In this document: positions 23,575-33,088 of the stretch, piece after piece
How the letters are laid out: every line of letters begins with the position of its first letter
Numbering within the stretch: position 1 is the stretch's first letter
Source of the DNA: Sycon ciliatum
Taxonomy: Eukaryota; Porifera; Calcarea; Leucosolenida; Sycettidae
Direction of reading: 5' to 3'
Assembly (NCBI RefSeq): GCF_964019385.1
Contig: NC_088644.1
Span: forward strand, 40,347,425-40,411,424
DNA length: 64,000 bases
Made by a program: the position numbers and the translations under genes
The notes under the pieces: generated by a model
What the model was told of the DNA's origin: nothing
Seen by the model: the letters and a program-made list of their open reading frames with translations, nothing else
Databases searched by the model: none

Positions 23575-23829
23575 AAGATTTGAAACAACAACAGATTGGG
23601 TACAAACTACATTCCTGTAAACAGTACATGTGCATTGCTTACGGCTGTATGTCGATCCTTTCACGCAATAAAACGAGTTGCAGGTTGTTACGGTCTCCGT
23701 GCACTTGGTATAGTTGTCTTCTTTGCAGTTTGCTACATAGCACGTGCCCTGAGCTTGGATCGTTCCAACACAGTAGAGACTAAGCAGAACGGTCGCCAAG
23801 GCGAAGTACAGAACGCGATCAGCAACCAT
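23575..23829 (-). CDS. Possible small secreted cysteine-rich protein, 3' end truncated
   Basis: From the ATG at 23829 the minus strand encodes a plausible signal peptide (MVADRVLYFALATVLLSLYC, then VGTIQAQ as a likely cleavage region) followed by about 55 residues with eight cysteines in a CxxxxC, C, C, C, CxC, C pattern and two N-glycosylation-like sites. The frame then enters a (GTT)n stretch at about 23553-23570, which looks like the 3' tail of a plus-strand LINE fragment, and becomes low complexity until a stop at 23440. Either the gene is truncated by that insertion or it splices before it. Twelve extra in-frame codons lie upstream, but the signal peptide favours the ATG at 23829. No family is recognised and chance is possible. 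Confidence 0.4.
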
Positions 23830-24289
23830 TTTGACTCCGGTCGAGTTACTTCCCCACTTTTCCAACTAGGATGCCGTCTGAAATGAGCGAAAGTGGGGCA
23901 ATGCAGTTGCGACATGAACAGGTACGACTCTGAGGACTGCAGAAAGGTATTCCCTGCTCTGTCTTTATATGAACTACATTATGTACTAGTAGTATAGCAA
24001 TGACACCTACCCCTTGCACAGGCAGCATGAAGGATCTGGACTCTGGTGCCAGTGCCGTGGTGGTAACGTTAGGCCAGCAAGTGGCGTCCGTGCAAACATG
24101 TACAATGTAATGATGATGCATATAATTATTGCATTGATGGTGGCTTGGCGGTGCGGAACACCGACCGTCATGTCTGCCCTACGTGCACCAGCGCTACATG
24201 ACTGTATACTATTACTAAGTATATAACCCAATACTAGTTCAATACTGATATTAGATAAACATTGTTATACATTATAGTTCACACATGTT

Positions 24290-24442
24290 GTTAGTTTGAC
24301 AGCATGAAACAAGGTGGAGGACACTGTGTTCGGAAACAGTGACCTTAGCCGCCACGGTTGGCAGAGCTCAGAGCTCCGGTCCGTTGGGACCAACTGAACC
24401 ATGTGGGTGTTTCTCCACCTTGTTTCAAGCTGTCAAACTAAC
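24290..24442. mobile_element. Short MITE with inverted ends
   Basis: A 153-bp element with ends GTTAGTTTGACAGC, then TGAAACAAGGTGGAG, inverted at both sides. No clear target duplication is seen. Confidence 0.65.
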
Positions 24443-24559
24443 ATCCTGATTGTACAGGTACATGTCTACTGTACCAGAGAGTACGAGTCGACAGTTACTA
24501 CAGTACAATGTGATTATGTCATGTAGACGTAATGCCACAGAGCTCTCGTACTCGTAGCC

Positions 24560-24665
24560 TCTCGACCATTGCAGAAAATGTTGAGCCACCTCCACCATTA
24601 CACTGCGCTCTTTAGCCTACTACTAGTACTAGTAGACCCTCGTGCACACAACCATCACCTCTGCC
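24560..24665. repeat. Relic of the 19.7-kb foldback sequence (part 1)
   Basis: It matches the outer part of the foldback arm (GCAGAAAATGTTGAG, CACTGCGCTCTTTAG, CACACAACCATC). The match resumes at 24850 (CTGCGAGGACACTTCCGTAGA), after a MITE insertion. Confidence 0.65.
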
Positions 24666-24668
24666 TGG

Positions 24669-24846
24669 CTGCGTTCGATTATGCACTTGAATCGATTCAT
24701 GAATCCATTCCCATGCATTCAAGTCGCTCGATTTTCATGTCATGACATGACCCCTAGTACTGGCCTGGAATCCATTCACCCATATGGGGTGATGTGAATA
24801 GCGCGAATCGATTCATGAATCGATACGCGCGCATAATCGAACGCAC
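24669..24846. mobile_element. MITE inserted in the foldback relic
   Basis: About 178 bp with inverted ends TGCGTTCGATTATGC and internal GAATCGATTCATGAATC palindromes. It splits a sequence that is continuous at 19790-19806, which proves insertion. The exact target duplication is unclear. Confidence 0.65.
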
Positions 24847-24962
24847 TCACTGCGAGGACACTTCCGTAGACATTGATGTATGGAATCAAGCAAGAGTACG
24901 AGTGTGAGATCGTCACGGTGTGATTGGATTTCTTACTTGACCCATATGGCCATGCACACGAA

Positions 24963-24992
24963 TAAATAAACAACAACAACAACAACAACAAC
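24963..24992. repeat. (AAC)n microsatellite
   Basis: About nine AAC units follow AATAAATA, which is possibly a LINE 3' tail. Confidence 0.7.
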
Positions 24993-25044
24993 ACGCCACA
25001 CACACGGAACGACGTAGCAGAGTCAAAGACTAGCATGCACAGTC

Positions 25045-26434
25045 AGTTCCGTGAAAGGTCACTCTGCACTGGTTACAGCCAGAACACAAGAAGTAACAAG
25101 AGTCAAGAAGACACGAGAGAACATTTTCATCTAAATAACGTACGCCCAGAGCTACACGTACATCCTGAAACTAAGTAAGTAATCTTAGTTACTTTATTCA
25201 TAATTTTGGTGGCAAGCACGCTCCTGGCAATATGGCGGCCAGTAGTTTAAAAACAACAGGAAGAAAGGAGATAAATGTCTGTAAATACAGTCTAATGTCA
25301 TAAATAGCTGTGTGTGTAAATACACAGCCCAGAGCTAGTGTACCCGCCAGTACCCCGACAGTACTCCGTTCAAAATCACTGCCAGAAACACGCAGCAAGT
25401 AAAAACTACAACTACATGTACATGTACATGTAGTTCCACATAATTATGCATAGTGGTAAATGTATAGATCTACAACAGTACAAGCTGCAAGGAAGAAACA
25501 TAGCCGGTCTCTTTCCAGCATGTACAACAGCATCATAGAGTCTAGAGCTAACGCAAGACATGGTGCAGGAGCCTAACCCAGCACAATGTTTCGCGTTCAG
25601 CTGCTCCTATAATAATATTACTTCACGTCTTCAGGGCTCATCGTGCAGCTTTCTGAACCGCTCTGAGACGCCCAGTAGACTGTTTACGTTGATAACACTG
25701 CTCGTCCTGACGATGAGCACCTACGTAGGGAGCCGCGAGGAATTCTCTGAGTTCAGCTTTGCTCGAGTCCTCTCAAGACTTTTTATGGTACGTACATGTA
25801 GTTCTACCACGGAAAGCATCTGCCACCTAAAAGTCCTTGAACTAAGAGTTCGTGGAATTCTTGGAACTTTCTCGGAAATCGAGCGCTAATCACGGAGTCA
25901 ACATGTTCTTCCGAAACGGGTAGAAATCTCTTGGAAGAAGGCTCCATCCTCACAGCCAGTACGAATCACAAAAACTGCCTCTCAGCAACTGACATTCCTT
26001 TCTACATGATTGTACTTACACTAGCTTCTTTCTTCAAAACCCGCGCCTCGTCATATTATTGGCTGCATCCCGTTGCCACTTGACCACGGGCATGATTGTC
26101 AATCATACCTGAAGTGACGTCAGTGTTGCCAAGGGCAGCGGGCAATGGCATGATGGCTCAATCATGCCCGCGGCGGGAAAGGTGGTGATTGGACAACTCC
26201 TATGATACGGTCACGTGTCAAGTAAGAAAAGTGCCATACACAGACTCTCACTAGCTACACAGACAGTACACTGATTCTGGCACATTATTTCTGCATTGAT
26301 AGTCATGTGAAGAAGAGGTTGGTGCGACTTCGGCGATACACCCTGCTATCATGTTAGGCTATTTCCTACAATATTTTACTGTTTCCATTCGCTTCCATGT
26401 AATTGGGCGACACCGCCCGTTTGGTTCTGCGAAT
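25045..26434. other. Unassigned region, no gene recognised
   Basis: A TACATG tandem (25410-25435) and small unassigned ORFs are visible. At about 26238-26310 a stretch (CACTAGCTACACAGAC, CTGATTCTGGCAC, ATTTCTGCATTGA) matches the inner part of the 19.7-kb foldback arm. Confidence 0.35.
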
Positions 26435-27277
26435 TCAAATAAAAATGTACCTACCTAGTACTAGTAGGGGAAGAGAGTGTTGCTCCCTACATGGGAGCTC
26501 GCGGTTTTCCTGCCGACTTGAATTCTCACTTGACTGACTCACGACTGCCATCCAGAGCACACGAGAAGTCCATTGAACCGTCCACTCGGCAAACCTGCAA
26601 GAAAGCACCACTCCCTGCTCAATACACAGTGTTTCGGGGAATTCACCCCTCGTCAGTTGAGCTTGAGTAGGCTGAGGAAGATTGTGCCTTTGTTGATGAT
26701 ACTGATAAAGCAGGCTTATTCTGTCTATTGCGCTGGTACTCATGTAGCGGGCCAGGCCACACATGCTCCGGCCGTGCACATCCTCACAAGAGACCAAGCC
26801 CCGGCCTCCATCTCCACTCCTCATGTAGAGCCTGTTGCCTGAGGCTTTGGGGTGGTGAAATCCAGACGCAGTCAAGGCTGATCTTGTCGCTCGATCTGTG
26901 GTCTTTATTTCAGCCTCGGTCCAATTTACGATTCCATAATTGTATGTCATAACCGGCAGAGCATACGTATTGATGGCCTTGATCATGTTTCTCGCATTCA
27001 ATCCACTGTTAAGAAGCAAAATGTAATCTCTTTTGTATTCTGCGGTGAGTTGTGTCTTGAGCTGCGGGTGCGGTATCATGGCTGCTTGCACTACTCCAAG
27101 GTACTTGTATGTTTCATTGAGTAGTAGTGACTCTGCAATGGTCTCATCGCCAACCTGGATAGAGCATCCTTCATCTGGTTTTCCTCTCCTGACGTGCAGC
27201 ACGGCACACTTGGCCGGGTTGAGATTCATGCCGAAAGAAATCGCAACTTTCGCAACTTTCTTCATTTTCGCGAACAA
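26435..27277 (-). pseudogene. C-terminal LINE reverse-transcriptase fragment
   Basis: A 280-codon ORF covers the RT thumb and C-terminal region: GMNLNPAKCAVLHVRRGK, YKYLGVVQAAMIP, LNARNMIKAINTYALPVMTYNYGIVNWT, HHPKASGNRLY and DGGRGLVSCEDV. This style is typical of R4/Dong- or NeSL-like non-LTR elements, unlike the CR1/L2-type LINEs elsewhere here; the clade call is by eye. The polymerase palm is missing. The last third lies in 3' sequence shared with 2400-2665. It is 5' truncated, as LINE copies usually are. Confidence 0.75.
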
Positions 27278-27596
27278 CTAACTTAATTTTAAATGGTGAA
27301 CGGTACTATTCGGCCAATATAATGTAAAGAACTCTTCCTCTCCTCTCCTCCATGCGCTCTCACAGCCGACTCACTGCTACCATCGGTAGCCATTACACAC
27401 ACCAACAGCCATACAAGGAAGGGTTGCAGGTAGATACTGAAATTCCTCCTGACAGCTGTTTCGCCTTCATAAGGCTCATCAGAGAAGGTGATATTGAATA
27501 GGATGATATCAGGTGGAGATGTCAGATTTATACTACAAAACATGGGCGCAAGATTACGGGCAAAGTGTGAGAATGAGAAGTTACAATTCTACAGCA

Positions 27597-28418
27597 ACAC
27601 AGTGCCAGGGGTTCCAAGAAAATGGCAGGTGAGAAATCCAATCACAAGCTGCTAAGGGAGCATCTCATAAGTTCGCATTTTTTTCTAAACGTAACGCATT
27701 TCGAAACGGGGGTAGGGGGGTAACGCCCTTTTCGAATAGAAAAATGACAGTTCGCATATTTCCTGGATGTGTACATACTGTGCATGCATGCATGTGCTAG
27801 ATCGCTTCAGCAAATGAGTGTGTTTAGGTACACTACTAGGTGTAGATCTATGTGCCTGTGTTTGGAGATCAGCCTTGCACTGCATGCATGCAGGCTACTC
27901 AGAGGTGTCAAGTGTCACATCAGCATCATCAAACTGTGTACCTGGCCAGCTTTTACAATACACAGTCAGTGGTTGTGGAGGAACTCTGTTTATGTGCGTG
28001 TACATGTCATTTCTTGTACTCAGTAGATCATAGATGCAGTACTGTATGCCATTCACTTTGACATTCATGTGCATACCATGGCATACATGTGCATGGACAT
28101 GCATGGCATGGACATGCATGGCATGGACATGCACAGTACCCGTACATGTACATGACTTTGATCCACACGGAAAATGTGCGATAAGACTTTCAAATAGAGG
28201 GGGGAGGTAGGGGGGTAAAGTCTATTCGAAATGCGTTACGTTTACAAAAAAAGTGCGAACTTATGAGATGCTCCCTAACCTCTCCAGCAACACAGTGCCA
28301 GGGGTTACAAGAAAATGGCAGGTGAGAAATCCAATCACAAGCTGCTAACCTCTCCAGCAACACAGTGCCAGGGGTTACAAGAAAATGGCAGGTGAGAAAT
28401 CCAATCACAAGCTGCTAA
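27597..28418. repeat. 70-bp tandem repeat (three units) split by a MITE
   Basis: The unit (CCTCTCCAGCAACACAGTGC to AATCACAAGCTGCTAA) occurs at about 27593-27655, 28279-28348 and 28349-28418. The first unit is separated from the other two by the element at 27656-28275. Confidence 0.8.
27656..28275. mobile_element. PIF/Harbinger-like MITE with TAA duplication
   Basis: A 620-bp element with ends GGGAGCATCTCATAAGTTCG inverted at both sides, flanked by TAA at 27653-27655 and 28276-28278. Inverted similarity continues inward through the AACGTAACGCATTTCGAA region. A 15-bp tandem of ATGGACATGCATGGC lies at about 28085-28130. The TWA-type 3-bp duplication supports PIF/Harbinger. Confidence 0.78.
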
Positions 28419-28794
28419 CATTAATTTTCTAACGGCTAGGTGATAGTTTAAGAAGAACTAACTTAATTCGCAACTTTTCGGCAGCCTTGGCCCTATAGAT
28501 ATGACAAGGTGTCAACGGGGCAAGTCACAGACTACACGTTGGACAACTGGATACTCCTTCAGACTCTTTTCGCAGAACCAGTAGATCTACGGCAGCTGTG
28601 TTATGTGCATTCTCTTTTGCGTGCACTGAAATGATGGAGGATGCGTGCAACAGACTACTGCATTGTGTAAAGTTAGTTGTAGTTCATAGCAGAAAGGGGT
28701 AAAGAGTTTTCTGTCGCTGCACTTCTGCAATTTCCGCTTCTTGTTTGGTTATTTTTGGCCGCATTGACAGTGTAGGCACAAGAACTCTCTCATT
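28419..28794. other. Unassigned region, no gene recognised
   Basis: AT-rich spacer without ORFs or clear repeats. Confidence 0.4.
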
Positions 28795-28798
28795 TTAA

Positions 28799-30905
28799 GG
28801 TGGCGATCTACCTTCGCGGATAGTCCACCGTAAAATACAAACATCTCAGCCAATTCTCTTTAGAATTATGTCAAATTTTCTGGAGACATTCATTATGTAC
28901 CAAAGGACAAGGAGCAGCACAAATAGAGGACAGACTCCGCTCATGTCCATTGTTATTGCCGAATCACGATAATTGGCCGCACCCGCACCTCTTAACCGCA
29001 AAATTGAAATATGCATCCATCAGGTAGAAAATAACCAATTGCTACAGCGTTCCTAACATATAATTCTAGGTATTGAATATCAAGAAACAGTTGCAAAGTC
29101 CTTTAGATCACCATGTCACAACAAAGCGTTTTGACGCGCGCATCCGCAAAAAAAGTCATGATCGGGTCCACAACCAATGTGAGAACAAGCAATGATGAAT
29201 GGCTAAACGAAGACATTCACGAACTAGCTGATGTATCACAGAGCTCAGAAATGTATAGGTTTAGGGGTATAGCACCTACCACTTTGCCGCAATCGTGGTA
29301 GAAAAATGCGGGATAGGCTAAAAAGTTACCAAAAACACACAAAAAAGGTCTATCCAATTCCAGCCTACATTGTACCTGCCTACAAATCTTCACATCAGAA
29401 GCCATCTGGCTCGTAGGTGATCTCATTTTGGTCTCCTTGATGATTAGTGATGCTCTTCTTCAGTCTTCTTTACTTCTTCCTTGACTTCTTTGTCACTTCC
29501 CACACGTTCCCAACTCTTCCTGGTTGTATCACAATGGTGTTACTTAGTGCGGTGCCGAGCAGAAACGCGATGCTATCTGGTTTCAATATTCAGCTAGAGT
29601 CTTCATTTCTTCTCTAAGGGCTTGTTCAATCATGAGCATTGCAGGCAAAATCGAGTCGGAAACCCAGCCTTCACTGGTGGCCTCTCTCCATGGGTATGGC
29701 AATAAAGATGCTGATGAATGAGGCATATCCAGGGTGCAGCCATGCCGTTTCCGTCACACATGACGGTGATCGCATGCGGTTGCAGCACTGCCACTTTGGT
29801 AAACTGCCTCAGGTCCAGCGTAGCATTTCACATGTCTGCTTCTGAACTCATCTCGGAGAACACGACCACAGGTTGAATAGGATCGCGTTGCCGCCACAGG
29901 TCTTAGTATAAATGGGCGGTAGAATATTGAAAACTATGCAAAGCGTCACTGGCGGTGATGAATTCGGCGCATACTAAATACAGGCCTGTGGACTTCCAAT
30001 TTGAAATTGAATTTCTCAGAAGTGAATGGACTTCTCTTCTCACCACATACAATGCCAAGGCAAATATCTGGGTTTGCCTGCTCGCTTAGTAGATCTACGA
30101 TGGGATGTGGACTGGTACAGCTGACAGCATACTGATTTGACCAGAAATAGCAGAAATCACTCAATATTTCACAGACTAACTCCAGTAGGCTATATTTTGC
30201 ACTCACTGCCTGACGCCGAAAGAGAGAGAGACAAACTAATCACCACAATAGCTAGAACTGTTGTTGACATCGTCATCGTCAGAGTAGTCAGAGTTGGAGA
30301 TGAAGTTGAAATACGTCTTCGCTTGGCAATTTTTTTGCCAATAAATTTGAATAGCGTCGTCAACGTCTGGGATATTTTCCGCGGATAGATGGATATCGAG
30401 AGCTTCTGGCAGTCAGATTGGCTGCTTCGGACATCGAAGACGACGGACAGTACTCATTCCACCCGATCTTGGTGACAGGCGACGACGTGAGACGTCTCCA
30501 ATAGACTTTCCAAACACACAATTGTTTGAATTCTTCACAAATTATCGAATTATTGATTTGCGCATGCGCACTGTGTCCATGATGACGTAATATGTGCGTA
30601 TTGGTATGGCATGAGTCAGCAGTGATATTTCTGACAAGCACAGAAAATTTGAACAAAATCCACAAGGATTTACCGTGAAAAGACCGATTTCTACGATTTC
30701 CCCAAAAAGTTGCAATTGTGCGAGTCAAAGATATGTTACATTCGGTCTTTGCAAGCTCATAGCAGCCATATGGATAAAGCAATCTCACTCAAATTTTCAC
30801 AGATGATGTCTGGGATCTATACGAGCAATTTGACACCACATTGGACGAAATCAGAGCAAGTTGAAAATTTCACAAAATGTTGACCCCTGAAGGTAGATCG
30901 CCACC
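28799..30905. mobile_element. 2.1-kb TTAA element (piggyBac/Kolobok-type, non-autonomous)
   Basis: The ends are GGTGGCGATCTACCTTC, inverted at the right, with TTAA on both sides (28795-28798 and 30906-30909). Internal ORFs are all under about 145 codons and none shows a transposase domain. The right TTAA is also the left TTAA of the next element. Confidence 0.8.
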
Positions 30906-30909
30906 TTAA

Positions 30910-31931
30910 GGGGGCAGCCTACCCAAAAATTTCATATGGCATTCAATTGACCGTAACTTTGGTGTTTCTCAATGGATTTGAGTGAAATTTTGACCACACA
31001 CTCCTGCCACTATGCTGGCCCTCAGGACATGATTTACAAGTTCTTGCGCCTCACTGACAGGCTTTCCAGGCCGGAAAAACTCAAATTTCCGGCAAAGTGC
31101 CACGGTGTGCGAGCCACCCAGGAGCCAAACAAATGCATTTACAATTTTTTCACGTTTTCGTGCTCATTCTGTTCGTGCGCGGGACCCAAACCTAGAACAA
31201 GTCCAGAAGCAGCCATGGGTGATGGTGTAGGGCCCCTCAACGAGGCCCTGGAATCTGTCACAACGGAACGAGTGGGCGTTCTCTCACACACTCCCACAGA
31301 CCCAAGTCAATTTTTGAATTTTTTTAGGTTTAGCACGTGCTACGAGGTCGTACCTTTGATACAACATCCAGTGCTGGGACCTCCACAGCAAGCCATTTCC
31401 ACAGCGCTGCACACCAAATTCAGGATACCCTCAGAAACCGGCAAAGACTACCACTCACGTTTCACTACTGCCTAGTACTGAATCCTACCTGACTTCTTGA
31501 CACGACTCAAACTTGCCAAAGTCAACTACAATAATCAAGCCACATATCTGCAACGTCACGTGGGTGCTGGCAAAAGTCCTGCTGCACGGCGGCGGGCTTC
31601 GCCCGCCGCCATGCAGCCCAATACGTGGCTCAAAAACCTGATTTTTTGGACTTGGAGCAAAATTCTGCACACTTTCACGTGTTTCCATGATACGACAAGT
31701 TGCGCACGGTCTGCTCACATTCAAATACAGTGCTGCCAACAAATGACAGCGTGCAACAAAAAAATCTTTCCTTGCAAGGGCACATTTTCGGCCATAACTC
31801 TTGAACGGCCGGTCAGATCGGGATACAATTTTCAGAGAATTTGCAGCTATTCATGCTCTTTCAACTGACGTAGCACTCAATATGAATTTACAAATTCGAT
31901 TTTTCAGCGAATTTTTGGGTAGTCTGCCACC
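30910..31931. mobile_element. 1.0-kb TTAA element abutting the previous one
   Basis: The left end GGGGGCAGCCTACCCAAAAA faces a right end that reads GGTGGCAGACTACCCAAAAA inward. It is flanked by TTAA at 30906-30909 and 31932-31935. A 167-codon plus ORF (30972-31475) has no recognisable domain. Confidence 0.8.
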
Positions 31932-31935
31932 TTAA

Positions 31936-32844
31936 GTTGCGATGTCAGCAACGTTTGAGCTTTTTCTGAGAATATGGATGCGATTTCAGCAACTAACATG
32001 TTAGCACTTGTTTTGGCACAGTTGCGAAAAACCTAAGTTGCGAAAAATCATGGCATCTTTGGGAAAGGGCTAGTGCGCATTCGACTGCAGACCGGCAGGT
32101 GTGGAAGACTAGGCAGCCCTCTTGCAGCAGAGTGGACAAGGCGGTGCTTATGATCCAAGTATTCTTCCTTCCGCTACATTTTCATGCACGTCGTGAGTGC
32201 ATCGTCCGAGGTCAAAGATCCTCCGCGACAACACACCGTTTGGCATTCTGATATCCTTCCTGTGGCGTTTTCAGGAAAAGGAGAGACTTTTCTGTCAAGT
32301 AGATGTAGATACTACTATAATTAATATTTGAAACTCGGATATTGAGCCAATAATGAAAGTAGAAAGGAAAAGGACATATGAATGTCGAATGTCTCAGTAC
32401 TCTGTCAGTTTTGTGCCTAGTTGTTGCACTTTCTGACTGTATAATAGTATCTAGTTACAGTGGTGGAGAGTTACTCTTAACTCGTTTCCATAATGTCCTT
32501 TTCCTTTCTACTATAATTAATACTAAATTTTGTTACTATTGTAGTCAAGCATGGTAATAAAGCATGGCTACAGTTGGTACTCTTATTTGCCATAATAATA
32601 GTAGTATTTACTTGACATAAATGAGGTGGCAAGGAAAAGCCCTGCGTGAGTGAACGTTATCGTCTTCACCACGCGAATGACCCATTCCCAATCATGGCCG
32701 TTGGCCTTTCGGTAATCGGGGGGGGGGGGGGGGGTAAATCCTGGAATAGAGATTAAAATGATATTTTCAGCCTCAGAAACCCAGAAAGATTCGCGAAGCC
32801 ATAGCGGCATGAGACTACATTACATGTACATGTACATCTATATG
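31936..32844. other. Unassigned region with a small inverted repeat
   Basis: The 19-bp word GTAGAAAGGAAAAGGACAT at about 32360 is inverted at about 32492-32510. Both copies border an ACTATAATTAAT direct repeat, so this may be a minimal MITE. A G20 homopolymer lies at about 32718-32734. Confidence 0.4.
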
Positions 32845-33088
32845 GTATGGTATGGTATTGATTTATTTGAATTCGGTATCTCAACAGTACATTGTACAAC
32901 TTGGGAAGATCCGAATGACATAGATACATAAACATAAAAGTGGAGTAGGTGCTACAGCGGATCATTTTATCGCAGGTTGTGGGACTAAACTAATACCAGT
33001 ATGCAAGTACACAAGAAATAAAAGCTGAATAAATACGACTGCATGACATTGGAGAAAAGCACCAATTAGAGCAAAACAAAGCGACACA

